Positions 1 to 9,850 of a DNA stretch of 64,000 nt are shown here, piece after piece. The translations under genes were made by a program, and so were the position numbers. A model generated the notes under the pieces. The model searched no databases. It was given only the letters and a program-made list of their open reading frames with translations, and was not told the origin of the DNA. Source of the stretch: Trichomonas vaginalis G3 (taxonomy: Eukaryota > Parabasalia > Trichomonadida > Trichomonadidae); assembly GCF_026262505.1 (NCBI RefSeq), contig NC_067207.1, positions 10,818,082 through 10,882,081 of the forward strand, written 5' to 3'. Position 1 is the stretch's first letter, and every line of letters begins with the position of its first letter.

Positions 1-495
1 ATGTTTGCGGATTTTCATCCTTCGGGATCCACATGATTTTGGCTTCTGTTGCATATTGAAACCAAGACTCGTCCCCTGTTACTAAAAAGCGAAACTTCTT
101 GGATTGATACGCACCCAATATAGAGAGGAGCTCTTTCGAAGATTGGACTCTAGATTTTTTTTGAACTGAATTAAGGTTGTGCGGAACCCAACGTGTATAC
201 GCTAGTTTGTAGTTCAAATAATTGTGCAGATAATAACTGACTGTTGTACGTGGTATCTTTGTCATCTCCTCTATCCTTCTGAGTGATGCTCTTGGGTCTT
301 CATCTAGCGCTTGAAGAATTGCTTTGATTTTTCTTTGATCCGGCGATTTTTTGTCATTTTTATGATGGGCGCCTTTTTGTTCATGAAGTGATACATCCTA
401 ACATGATACGTTACAGTGGAATAGCTAGAGCATCCATACCGAAGCATTTTACAATGTCTCGTAGATTTTTTTACAGTCTTTGCATTTTTTTGCAA
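1..495 (-). pseudogene. mariner transposase, N-terminal and first catalytic part, frameshifted
   Basis: A reading frame from 495 to 304 gives a basic N-terminal part expected to hold the helix-turn-helix DNA-binding region. Around 340-360 the similarity passes to another frame that stays open to the window edge. That second frame shows the family's second HTH (RRIEEMTKIPRTTVSYYL), then WVPHNL, KELL and TGDESWF. A shift in a T-rich run near 345-358 separates the two, so this copy is not expected to make a full transposase. The later catalytic residues lie left of the window. Identification as mariner rests on the WVPHNL and TGDESWF signatures. Confidence 0.8.
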
Positions 496-731
496 GAGCG
501 AGGATGTTTTCTTTATGATTCATTAAAAAAATGAAAAAAAATCCCGCCAAAATTTCCCGCGAAACCGCCTCTTGTCTCAAAATTCATTTTATATCTCGGC
601 ATGGCGCCAAAATACAACATACTCATCATATACATATATTCATATTTTTTATTATATATTTATAATCAGCATATATCTCCTTTAATAGTCTCATATAGAG
701 CGCTGTGCTAAACGCACCTTTGGACACCCTA
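1..731 (-). mobile_element. mariner (Tc1/mariner) transposon copy, cut by the window edge
   Basis: The minus strand encodes mariner-like transposase sequence, including the TGDESWF block that carries the first catalytic Asp (about 59-83). The element's start-side terminus ends at 731, reading inward TAGGGTGTCCAAAGG, and is followed by TA at 732-733. Immediately after, the sequence matches the uninterrupted gene near 63333, where a single TA lies at the same place. The insertion is therefore a TA-targeted mariner inside Polinton-1. The other terminus lies outside the window, so total length and the second TIR cannot be checked. The 496-731 leader has no coding capacity. Confidence 0.85.
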
Positions 732-1140
732 TAGTTTCAGATAGTATGTTCCATTTAGTAAAGAGTCGTATTTTTCTTGAAATTCCCAATAATATTTGTT
801 CATTTGAGTTTGAAAGTCATTTAGAGTTTTCTCAAGACTTTCGTCTGAACGAACTGTAAAGATTCTCATTTCGTCAAATTTGTCTATTAACATCAGAACC
901 TTTATACTGCCCATGAAATATACTGCGAACATAAATGCGTTAGTTCTATTTGAAAACAAAATCTTCTAAATCCTATTGCCTTTGCATCTGAAGGACTTTG
1001 AAGCCAACGAATTGGATAGTCAAACCTGTATGCTTGGGATGAATTTTTCTTCATCTGAAATAGTCCTACCAGCATTTGTAAAGATATAGTCTAACGGTTT
1101 TGTATCTGCTACTTTTGTTCTTTGTTTTTCAACCTGAAGC
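732..1140 (-). pseudogene. Remnant of conserved ~285-aa Polinton protein
   Basis: This stretch is the N-terminal part of the same gene that is whole at 62881-63741, with near-identical DNA over about 400 bp. The rest of the gene is cut off by the mariner insertion at 731. Function is unknown. The family also occurs as a paralogue at 7013-7861 and, more distantly, at 13097-13843, so each Polinton here carries at least one member. It is broken. Confidence 0.8.
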
Positions 1141-1274
1141 ATTTAATATATGTAAAAATATATTGTTTTAAAATGGTATGCCATTTCATATTTCTCATCT
1201 AAACAAACAAGTTTCCTTCAACTTGAGGTTCACTAACAAACTCAGCGTACATTTCAAATAAAAATTTTTTATTT

Positions 1275-3413
1275 CATGCAATGTTTTATTTCTGTGCCGT
1301 CTTCAAGTATGCCCCAGTACTTACGCTTGGAGGGACATGAACTCAGAAAATACCTTATCTAGCTTAAAACAGCCCATCTTTTCACCGACCATTCCATTTC
1401 AATGAGTTGTTGTATCCTTCTTCGTTCGTCCATGAGTGCGTCAATGTTCTCATAGTAACCTTCACTTTGGATTTGACTTCGGAAGAGAATTTGTTGTAGT
1501 TTCAAGGACTGCCTTTGCGAACTGAGGGTAAGACCAATGTTCGACAATAGGTTTTAATGTGGTTACTAAGCCACTTTGACCTTGAGTGAATTCGTACTTC
1601 AAAACAAAAGGAGAAAACCTTTCAACAAAGTTGTCGACCTTCTCATAATGTTTACTCTTCATCTCTTGAGGTTTTTTAATGGAATATCCCATGTCGAATT
1701 CATAAGCAATTTAGTGTCATTGCAAGTTTGGGGTTTGAAGCTTTCCTAATATCATACAGTTGTTGTATGACTTTTCCAACTGTATAGTTTCCTTCCGGAA
1801 ACTCACCATCTTCGTTTGGAATTCCAGTCGGAATATATTGGACAAACCTCATGTATGCAGCGTTAAGGTCGACATAGTATATCTTTTCGTTTGAGTCGAA
1901 CTTGTCGCAACCAATTGGTCCAGTTTGTGGAAATTCAAGTGAGTCTCTTATCTTCTGAGAAACTTCTCCTGTTATCTCATAAACATCGTCGAAGCAACCT
2001 GTTTTCATATAAAACCTTCTGAACCTAACTCAGAAGCTCTCCAATACAATTTGACGTCAATTGGATGTCTCAATGGAAGTTTGTTTATAGCATCTTGAAG
2101 TTCTTGCAACCTCATTGGAAGTTCTTCTGGTTCAGGTTGGTATCCGAACAATCCAACTCCTTGTGGAATTGTGTACTTCTTTTGTACTAGAACTTTGTCT
2201 GGAACAACTTTTGGTCTTGCTAACAATGAAAAAGTTTGTTTCGTCTTTTGGTACAAAAGTTTCTGTCAGCTTGTCATCTGGAATTGGTTCCAACAAACCT
2301 TTCTCGAAAAGAATGTTTACAGCTCTGACAATGTTGCACTTGCCTTTTCCGAACAATGGGTTTGTAAGACTTTCGTTCAACATGAAGTGGTTGTGGACAA
2401 TTGCAATCTTCAACCATGGTAAATTGAACTCACAACATAGTCGTCATGTGAAGAACCTTTAGCTGTAGGTATTTTGACTCGGATATTGACATTTGCCAAC
2501 GGTGCAATTTTGCCAATTGACCTCTGAGAATGTACCTTGTCTTCACACATGACTCAAGATACTTCATCTTCTCATCTGTAACAAGACCAGAGTTCCTGAG
2601 ACATGTAAGAATGCAAGGTTCATTGACAATTGTTTCAATTGAATTGTAAATTCCATACCTTGTCAAGTCAATGTCAGACTTATTTATGAACGGGAAGTAT
2701 CCAGCATGTTTGTCTGACTGCTTGAGGGTTAGGTTGGTACCATTCGAACTTGACACTTGCAATTCCTTCAATTGCATTCAAAATGGCTGAGTCGGAGTCA
2801 ACCATTTGTTCTCTCTTTGTAGTCTTGAAAGCGTCAAGAAGTTTTGCAGCTGTTTGTTCATTGCCATTTGCATAGTAAATGTGACCATCACAAATCTGTT
2901 TATGGTCAATCTGAGATTGTATCCTTTCTTATTTCCGCTTGTATGGCAGCAAGTACACCCATGAAGCCTTCTTTGTTCTTTCCTTCGTCAAAGTTTACTG
3001 TAAAGGTTCGACCAGATGTAATTGACTTCTAACTTCACGGTACTTCTCATATGCATATCTTGTTCTTTCCATGGGAGCATGACCATCCCTGCACTACCTT
3101 TTTTCCTTCTCAAGGATGCAATTGTTCGTCATGTTTCCAGTAGAATCTGGCAAAGCCGTCGTTCCTTCAACTTGAGGTTCACTAACATCGAAAGGCATGT
3201 CCATAAGACGTTTTCTTCTAACCTCTCTAGTCTGTTTGGATAATTTGCACGTGCTGTTTCCAAATCCATTTCGTAGCGAAGACCAGCCAGTTTGTCATAG
3301 ACTTTTATGGGTCTTCCCTTCCTATATTTAAAATTCTTCGAAACTCTCCAACCATATCTTTGCAACTCTGCTTTTATTCTAGCAGATTTTCTATCCATTC
3401 TATATGGGGGCAT
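1275..3413 (-). pseudogene. Polinton protein-primed DNA polymerase B, decayed
   Basis: Family-B polymerase signatures are visible on the minus strand: a motif-A-like block YYVDLNAAYM, a motif-B-like block with KLAMT, and a C-terminal tail resembling the YWGILEDG ending seen in Polinton polymerases. A block with VNEPCILTCLRNSGL fits the region before the catalytic palm in this family. The gene would replicate the element by protein priming. The span is shorter than the usual 1000 or more codons and has many breaks, so it is a fossil. It lies downstream of a small acidic gene on the same strand. Confidence 0.8.
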
Positions 3414-3439
3414 TTTTTATAAAAATAAAAAAATATTTT

Positions 3440-4027
3440 TTTCTTTACTTTACATAACCACCTGCTGCCATAAGTCTTTGACGCCAACCCATACCAGCTA
3501 ATGAAGGTTGACTTGGTTTAGTTTGAAACTAAACTTTGGTTTTGGTTTATCTTCAGTTTTTGGTTTCTCTTCTTCTATCGGTTTTTCGTCACTTTTCGGT
3601 TCCTCTGACTTTACCTCACCTGCAGGAACAGTTGTGTCGTCAACATCTTCATAAATATTCATATGCCATTTGTTTTTGTTTCCTTTCAACTTTTTGTGTT
3701 TGTTGTAAAGTTTAGAATATTTTGACTCTAAGTCAATGAGATGTTCTATAATGAACTGTTGGTCAGTGAAGTAAACTTTTCCATCTGTTGTCTCGAAAGC
3801 TCCTTCAGACTCAATATTTTATTTGTGAGAGTCTGTTTCTTTTTTGAGATACTAGCCGTTCCATTTCTATGAAAAGTGACTTTATAGTTAGGGTTTGTAT
3901 TTCCAGACCTGGCACTTTCTATTATTGAATTTTTCTCTTCATCTGTAAGTTCTTTGACAGGTTTTGACAATGGTTCTGAACTTTTTGTTTGTGGTGTCAA
4001 ATCTACCGTTTCAACTTCTTCGGTCAT
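3440..4027 (-). pseudogene. Small acidic Polinton gene of unknown function, decayed
   Basis: Minus-strand coding sequence begins at 4027 (MTEEVETVDLTPQT) and continues, with breaks, to a Lys/Glu/Pro-rich tail. The composition is acidic and low in complexity in the second half (repeated KPKTEDKPKP-like segments). No enzyme motif is seen. It sits just upstream of the polymerase gene on the same strand, and a T-rich box precedes the start. I do not recognise the family. Confidence 0.5.
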
Positions 4028-4206
4028 TTCATCTCAGTAAAAAATTTTAGTTTGGTTTGTTTTCAACTGGTTGTTTAGGTTTTTTAAGTCGGTCTAAAAC
4101 TTCCTGAGGTATAGGAAGAACTTGACAAACACGTTGTGTAACTGCTGGAAGTCGACAAATCCATCTTGAACCCATTTTGTCTCAATGCTGTATTGTTCAT
4201 TTCATC

Positions 4207-4620
4207 TCAGTAAAAAACTTTATTCCCCAAGTTTGAGGTGGTTGCGGTTGGGTTATTGTTTACCCATTGTTGTGCATGGTTATATCCTCTGTTAAAGAAT
4301 CTTTCACCTTGGTCCATATAGTGTCCTGCTTGGTTATAGTAGTCATTTGCTTTGTTATAATAGTTTCCTGCTTGTCTTCCTACATTGTCCATCCATCCTT
4401 GAACTTTTCCTCTTGTTTCAGGATTTGGAATAAGATTTGTTGCATCTCGTGCTACATCCCAACCTTTCTGTTACAGTTTGTATAATAGGTTGTGCTTTCT
4501 CTTTAAGTATACCTAATGTACTCAAAATCTTCCTTCCAACTCCAAATACACCTCTGGCTATTGTTCCCACTGCGGGCAAAAATCTGGATGCAATCCTGCT
4601 AATGCGCCAAATAAACCCAT
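4207..4620 (-). pseudogene. Small Polinton protein with hydrophobic N-terminus, decayed
   Basis: The minus strand encodes a short protein starting MGLFGALAG, followed by a basic/amphipathic stretch and a Tyr/Asn/Gln-rich tail (YYNKANDYYNQAGHYMDQG). The design resembles the intact 80-aa gene at 7866-8108, which also begins with MGFF and an amphipathic basic segment. Such small basic, membrane-active-looking proteins occur among virion proteins of related viruses, but no homology can be claimed. It is divergent from the integrase gene, with starts only about 16 bp apart. It is broken. Confidence 0.45.
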
Positions 4621-4636
4621 TTCTTATAGGATAAAA

Positions 4637-5593
4637 AATGACGAATCCAAACAAGGACCCCTATGTTTCTAAAGCGACAAAGAAAGCACTCATGATAAAA
4701 ATCTTTAGTTCAACACCAAATGCTTGGTTTATGGATATCTTGGAAACATTCCGAGGTATAGAGAAGATGGACCACCATACTGGTTAATATTTGTCAGTCA
4801 AAACACAAGATACTGTGAAGCCATACCATTACAGTCCAAGCTATTTTAGATATCTTAGCAGCTTTGACAATATTCGTTGACAAATACCATCCAACAAAAC
4901 TGACATCTGACTGTGAAAGTTCTTTCAAATCAGATGATGTAAAAAACTATCTGCGTTCAAAAAATGTAAACCAATATTTCATTGTCGACCAAAACCATTC
5001 TGCTCTTGGTGTCATTGACGGTTGTATAAAAATGTTAAGAGACTTAAACCAACCACAAGGTGGTGAAGCAAATGAAATGTCATATGACGACAATATAAGA
5101 CACTTCTCCATGGCAAAGATGAGACAAGTTTTAAATATTACAATAGCCGTAAACAAAAAGGTTTGGGAAACCACTCCCCCGAAGAAATGAAAAACAACCC
5201 TGACTTAGAGAAAGACTATATATTTAATAATTTAGTCAAAAGAGACAAACAAGAAAGAATGCCGGGCTTCAAACTTAAGAAAGGTGACAAAGTAAAAATA
5301 GAAATACCTAAACGTGACCCATATGAAAATACTATTGACTATGACAACAATGGGAACCCGACAGGTACTCATTCGTGTTCGTAAAAATAGAAGAAAGTAT
5401 ACAAGAGAATATTATGAAGTTTTAGGCAAACATGGCAAAATGTTACAGACTGCAAGCAGAAGATAAAACTACTATTGTCAGACCTCGTTTCAAACTTGTC
5501 AAAGTTCAAGGTGGTATACTTTCAAAGACAGTTCCTAACAAATATAAGACAACTCCTGACGAATATGCTAAAGAAGTTGAAAATGACGACTAA
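4637..5593 (+). pseudogene. Polinton retroviral-type integrase (RVE), decayed
   Basis: The rve fold is recognisable from TSDCESSF (second catalytic Asp region), the following NVNQYFIVDQNHSALGVID block with its His and Gly, and the IDGCIKMLRDLN helix. A Lys-rich C-terminal part with GDKVKIEIP resembles the SH3-like/chromodomain-type ends of Polinton integrases. The protein would cut and join element ends into host DNA. The plus-strand gene is head-to-head with the small gene at 4207-4620 and tail-to-tail with the fibre gene, the two ends meeting at 5590-5593. It contains several breaks. Confidence 0.8.
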
Positions 5594-6994
5594 GCATTTC
5601 TATACCATGCGTAAACTGTCATGTAAGGTGGCATGTAGTCTTTACTTTGTCCCGTTGTTTGCGTATATCCTGAAACGCGATGTGTATGGTTTCCTCCTCC
5701 CTCAGTGTTACTCCAGTAACAATCTATAGCAAACTTAACGTTGTCTTTAACATCATATCCTTTACCTTTTATCATTGCTGACCAATCCCAATATCTATGC
5801 TTATGCCAACCTGCTTGAGATGTACTTAAATCTATGTAGTGACTATGTGCAGGTAAATTTTCACCTGAAATCGTTTTACTTCCACCTGTTTCCTTTGAAG
5901 AGTTTGCACAATACAAAAACCTGTCGACTATTTGAGTCCAAGTTCCAAAACCCAGAACTGTTTCTGGATTTGTTGAGTTCATTGACGTATAAATAGAGCC
6001 TATAGGATATAATGTTTGAAGTATTTCTGTCTTTAATGTTTGAAGCTCTGTTTTGTCTGCTTTCTTGTCATATAAATCTTGAGCAGTGAATTTAATATTA
6101 TGTTCATCCTTCATGACATAAACATCTTTACATCTAATGTTTCTCATCGTCGTTATGTCGTCATCCGATGTTAAACCTTGTGGAAAGTTAGGAGGTTTCA
6201 ATATATTGCATCCCCACCAGTTTCTTCAACCGTTCCTTCAATACTTTCTATAGCAACAGTTGTAAAACTTGTATGTGTATGGTTCTTATTTGCTTTCTTC
6301 TCTAACTCATCGTTAACATAAGTTTTATCTGCTTTTAAGGTCTAAACATCCTGAAACCCATCCTGTATCGGCTTTAGTTTTTAAAATCTTTGATGTCCGT
6401 TCATGGTACCAGTCAACCCTTTCTATATTTCTTTATCTTTTTCATCCACATATTCCTTATCTGCTTTCTTCTCTAACGCACTAGCCACACAATCCTTATC
6501 CGCTTTCTTTTCAAGGCTAACGTTTAAGTCTGTTATTTCGATATAGAATGTGTATGAGTCTTTTTAGAATATTCGTTTTCAGCTCTTGTCACTTCACTTG
6601 ACATTTTATTGTCAACATATGTTTTGTCTGCTAGTTCAGGATGAGTATGTTCTTTTGTTGCATAAGCATTTTAGCTCTTTCTTCTTTTGCTATTGCATCG
6701 TCTACATATTCTTTGTCAGCTTTGTTGTCAACATCTGCTTTCAAAAGAAGTTCATTTATAGGTTTCTCGTTTTAAAGTTCCTTTTGTTGGATTTATACAG
6801 ACAGTATTGTTCTTCTTGTCTTGAAATAGAAACTCATCTGTCATTGGGTTTAATGTCAGTTTTAAGTTTCCTTCTTTCAATGACTCAGATATCTTAGAAT
6901 AGTTTGAAAAGTTTGTTGTGTTCTTATTTAGAGCTTGCATAATGAGTTGTCGGTTGTGTTGTATTTCTCTCATAGACGCTGTTTCATTTGACAT
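5590..6994 (-). pseudogene. Collar-domain fibre-like protein of Polinton, decayed
   Basis: The C-terminal ~200 residues (open from 6201 to 5590) carry the phage tail-collar type pattern: PIGSIYTSMNSTNPETVLGF, WTQIVDRFLY, a HSHYIDLS block, GGGNHTHRVSG and the ending PPYMTVYAWYR. Upstream are repeated ADKEYVD / KKADK-type heptads, as in fibre shafts. The N-terminus lies at 6994 (MSNETASMREIQ). A receptor-binding or spike role is inferred from phage collar/fibre proteins. The gene is head-to-head with 7013 across an 18-bp spacer. The shaft region is broken in several places. Confidence 0.65.
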
Positions 6995-7012
6995 TTTTAT
7001 TCTAGATAAAAT
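6995..7012. promoter_or_regulatory. Bidirectional 18-bp spacer with TTTTTAT-type box
   Basis: Only 18 bases separate the two divergent start codons at 6994 (minus) and 7013 (plus). The spacer is AT-only apart from CTAG. Similar TTTTTAT / TAAAAAT boxes lie directly before most Polinton starts here (for example 8109-8120, 8490-8505, 63742-63760). The box is inferred to be the element's own promoter type, different from the host TCAYTT initiator. Confidence 0.45.
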
Positions 7013-7861
7013 ATGCTTCCAATAGAAAAAGAAAATTCAAGAGTTGCTACAACTAAACCATTAGATGAACTTTTTACTAATGTCGGTCAAAAGTTTGAGA
7101 CAGAGACCGTAAAGCATGAAGGCTATCGTTTTGACTACCCATTAAGATGGCTAAGAGACCCATCTGTCACAAAAGCTATTGGCTTTCGTAGAATGAAGTT
7201 TGTGTCTGTAGAAGATAAAAGTTTTCCATTTATTGTAAGGTTTCATATAGATTATATATCTGAAGGGAAACGAAAAATGTGGGAAGAAATTGAGCTAATA
7301 CAAGTTGACCTTTCATCTTCTCTACAGACTGCGTTAAAAAATATAGAAGATAAAATAAATTCATGTTATGCAAAATATGCTGATGAATATGCAAATACCG
7401 AGAGCACACTTTATGTGAGAATTGTATATGACAAACAAAATTCACAAGTGTCATTTCAAATCTACGAAAACAATCCAAATAAAGACGAACAAATATATAC
7501 AGAATTCACTGCAATGTCATGGTATTATTTGCAAAGAATGTTAAATCAGAAAGTCGAACTTCCTTTAGCAAATATTTACAGTCGATATGCAAGAGATGAA
7601 CCATATTTATTTAAAGATGTTTTCGACCCAGCTGCTATTATTGTTCATGCTTCATTTTCTGGCGCCCAAAACTCTTTCTTATGCTTGGCAAATGACTTTT
7701 ACGAAAAACCTACAAAGTTATACGAACCACCAAGTGGAAGTATTTCAGACTTTCAAGTATGGTTTACTACAGATGGAAGAAAAAGAATAATTCCATTATA
7801 CCATGCGTTTTACTTAGAACTTAGTTTCATATACAACTACTATCGAACGGTAAAAATATAA
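7013..7861 (+). CDS. Conserved Polinton protein, ~285-aa family, unknown function
   Basis: A 282-aa intact reading frame. It aligns along its whole length with the 286-aa protein at 62881-63741: both have the N-terminal TKPLDxxFTN motif, a YPxRWL motif, KAIGFRR, a central region of alternating hydrophobic residues, and the C-terminal SDFQVWFTT followed by IIPLY and LELSFIYNY. The composition suggests a beta-rich soluble structural protein. Its recurrence in all three Polinton copies of this window suggests a core rather than accessory role, possibly in the virion, but no catalytic motif is visible. It ends 4 bp before the convergent 80-aa gene. Confidence 0.75.
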   Translation: MLPIEKENSRVATTKPLDELFTNVGQKFETETVKHEGYRFDYPLRWLRDPSVTKAIGFRRMKFVSVEDKSFPFIVRFHIDYISEGKRKMWEEIELIQVDLSSSLQTALKNIEDKINSCYAKYADEYANTESTLYVRIVYDKQNSQVSFQIYENNPNKDEQIYTEFTAMSWYYLQRMLNQKVELPLANIYSRYARDEPYLFKDVFDPAAIIVHASFSGAQNSFLCLANDFYEKPTKLYEPPSGSISDFQVWFTTDGRKRIIPLYHAFYLELSFIYNYYRTVKI

Positions 7862-7865
7862 TTTT

Positions 7866-8108
7866 TTAATACGGTTGAGGTGTTGGATTTGGTTGCCAAC
7901 TAGACTGTGGTGCAGGTTCAGGTTGTTGTATAACAGGAGCTTGTTCTTCTGGTTCAGGGTCTTTAGGTATAATACCAACGAACTGACCTACTCTTTTACC
8001 AATATTTTTGACACCGTTCCAAATTCCTTTTCCGACAGATTTTATTCCATTCCATATACCTCTTCCAACTCTTCTGAAGAAGTTTCCAATACTACTGAAG
8101 AAACCCAT
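7866..8108 (-). CDS. Small basic amphipathic Polinton protein
   Basis: An 80-aa open frame starting MGFFSSIGNFFRRVGRG. Residues 1-48 repeat a Gly-Ile-Trp-Asn-Gly pattern with Lys/Arg spacing (GIWNGIKSVGKGIWNGVKN), an amphipathic, membrane-active-looking arrangement. Residues 49-80 are Pro/Gln-rich and acidic. I infer a membrane-perturbing virion component by analogy with small amphipathic proteins of icosahedral DNA viruses; no homology is claimed. A TTTTTACATATAG box directly precedes the start. It is convergent with 7013-7861 and is followed upstream by another minus-strand gene at 8127. Confidence 0.7.
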   Translation of the reverse strand: MGFFSSIGNFFRRVGRGIWNGIKSVGKGIWNGVKNIGKRVGQFVGIIPKDPEPEEQAPVIQQPEPAPQSSWQPNPTPQPY

Positions 8109-8126
8109 TTTACTATATGTAAAAAT

Positions 8127-8489
8127 CTAATGTCCGCCTAGTCTCTTACGTTTCCTGTTGAGTTCCATAGCATTCTTTAACTGGAGCTCATACATTCTGT
8201 TTCTCCTCTGGTAGAAAACATATTCTGGGTCAACTCCTGTGTTCGCGTCATCTGCATAAAGTTGTTTATATCCCACTTCAGGGTTTGTATAAAACTCTTT
8301 CCATCTCATATTTGCATACCATGGTGGCAAACCTAACGCAGCGTCATTTGACATGGCAGTTTGCATTTGTACATCTGTTGGCACTTGACCATAGTTTGCC
8401 ATTGCAGTTTGTATTCTAACTTCATTTGGAATATTCTCTGGGTTTGGTTGTCCAGGTTGCTGTGCATTCGCTAAGTTCTGTGCGTCCAT
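8127..8489 (-). CDS. Polinton protein of unknown function, 120 aa
   Basis: An intact 120-aa frame. The N-terminal part is Gln/Asn/Pro-rich (ANAQQPGQPNPENIPNE) with two similar segments ending QTAMAN and QTAMSN. The C-terminus is strongly basic (LNRKRKRLGGH), as expected for a nucleic-acid-contacting or nuclear-targeted protein. It is preceded by a TTTTTATCTAATATTAA box before ATG. It lies between two other small minus-strand genes, which points to a structural-gene cluster. Family not recognised. Confidence 0.65.
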   Translation of the reverse strand: MDAQNLANAQQPGQPNPENIPNEVRIQTAMANYGQVPTDVQMQTAMSNDAALGLPPWYANMRWKEFYTNPEVGYKQLYADDANTGVDPEYVFYQRRNRMYELQLKNAMELNRKRKRLGGH

Positions 8490-8512
8490 TTAATATTAGA
8501 TAAAAATATCTC

Positions 8513-8643
8513 TTACGAGTACATATGCTGAACATTTGCAGGCATTGGTTCATCTTCATATTCTCTGTACTTTTTGCCACGTCAAATAAATAAATGACAC
8601 AATGGAAAAAACCTAAAACAAGTAGTCCGATTTCAAACCACAT
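8513..8643 (-). pseudogene. Small single-span membrane protein of Polinton
   Basis: The minus strand starts at 8643 with a hydrophobic stretch (FEIGLLVLGFFHCVIYLF) long enough for one membrane segment, then a short polar tail. The start lies inside the 3' end of the Dam methyltransferase gene, an overlap of about 30 bp. The copy may be broken. Polinton-like viruses commonly have small membrane-protein genes, but this one is not identified. Confidence 0.4.
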
Positions 8644-9446
8644 TTACTTACTAATAAAATTTCTTTGTTATGACACTTTCTCCAGTTTATAGGACCTCTC
8701 TCATATTCTATCTTGTCATATATAAACTCATAGTCATGTATGTCCTCTAACCATCTCATAACGGTTTCCAAACCACTTTTATCGGATGTAAAGTAAAAGC
8801 ATGGATGGTTATGTAAAACGTCTAAAGTTTCTAAAGAGTCTCTCAAAGTCCAGTCTACTTGGTATTGAAAATCCCATGTGTTATAGAACGGCGGGTCCAC
8901 TATAAAGAAAACATTTTCCTTGTCTTTATATTTTTCATACAAATCTGTCCAATGACATCTCACAAACTCTATACCCTCAATATATTTTTCTATGTCCTCT
9001 TTGAAAACATTTGTATAGTTAAGATATAAAACTTTTGACATAAGTGTTTCAATGTCATGAACTCTTATAGCACCACTATATAATAGTCTAGCAGATATAC
9101 TATTCCAGTCTATATATTCTGCTTTTTTCAAAACCTCTCTCACAATATTTTTCTTATCTAATGGTATACGTTCCATCTTACCTATCTGAATCTTTTCTTT
9201 TAACTCTTTCAATATATTGTTAGTGTCTGGAATATGTTTGAGACGGTCCATATAGTTGTCGAAGTCATTGCATATAATCTTTGAGTCTGGGAATATTATA
9301 TGGCACAAATGGGATATATAGAAACTTCCACCGAACAAATCTACAAATGTTAGACCATTCGGTAGTTTCTTAAGTTCTCTCAATATAATATCTTTACATC
9401 TACTCTTATTTCCAAAGAACGGTAACGGTGGTTTTGTAAAATTCAT
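8613..9446 (-). CDS. Dam-type DNA adenine-N6 methyltransferase (D12 class)
   Basis: An intact 277-aa frame. PFFGNKSR at residues ~9-16 matches the PxxGGK-type SAM-binding block of D12-class methylases, TFVDLFGGSFYIS (~33-45) is the FxGG SAM pocket, and FFIVDPPFYNT (~180-190) is the catalytic DPP(Y/F) motif. Length and order (SAM site before DPPF) fit the Dam/alpha group, whose members methylate adenine in GATC or similar sites. The enzyme would add N6-methyladenine to element or host DNA. It starts about 110 bp from three GATC-centred palindromes at 9556-9820. A TTTTTATTATTATATATAA box precedes ATG. DPPF instead of DPPY is tolerated in the family. Confidence 0.88.
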   Translation of the reverse strand: MNFTKPPLPFFGNKSRCKDIILRELKKLPNGLTFVDLFGGSFYISHLCHIIFPDSKIICNDFDNYMDRLKHIPDTNNILKELKEKIQIGKMERIPLDKKNIVREVLKKAEYIDWNSISARLLYSGAIRVHDIETLMSKVLYLNYTNVFKEDIEKYIEGIEFVRCHWTDLYEKYKDKENVFFIVDPPFYNTWDFQYQVDWTLRDSLETLDVLHNHPCFYFTSDKSGLETVMRWLEDIHDYEFIYDKIEYERGPINWRKCHNKEILLVSKCGLKSDYLF

Positions 9447-9520
9447 TTATATATAATAATAAAAATGTTTTTTCCTGAAAAGTGACAGAAAAGTGACAAA
9501 ACATTTACGAAGAAATCATG

Positions 9521-9845
9521 AAAATTCAAGAGGGTAGAAAAGAGGTTAGAAAAGAGGTTAGATCTAACCTTCTACCCTAAATTATATTTTTGGGTCCTTT
9601 ACACTCATTACGAAGAAGAAGTCTTGACAAAACATTTACGATGAAATCATGAAAATTCAAGAGGTGAGAAAACAGGTGAGAAAACAGGTGAGATCTCACC
9701 TCTTCACCTAAAATATATTTTTGTCTGATTTTACGAAGAAGTCTTGACAAAACATTTACGATGAAATCATGAAAATTCAAGAGGTGAGAAAACAGGTGAG
9801 AAAACAGGTGAGATCTCACCTCTTCACCTAAAATATATTTTTGTC
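9521..9845. repeat. Three iteron-like GATC-centred palindromes (Polinton-1 end)
   Basis: Three units carry palindromic cores at 9556-9569 (GGTTAGATCTAACC), 9687-9700 and 9807-9820 (both GGTGAGATCTCACC). Each core is preceded by two more direct half-sites and followed by one inverted half-site. In the first unit all half-sites switch together from GGTGAG to GGTTAG or GGGTAG, with matching changes on the far side. Two of the units lie in a tandem ~120-bp duplication. They lie between the Dam gene's start and the element terminus. Confidence 0.8.
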
Positions 9846-9850
9846 TGATT

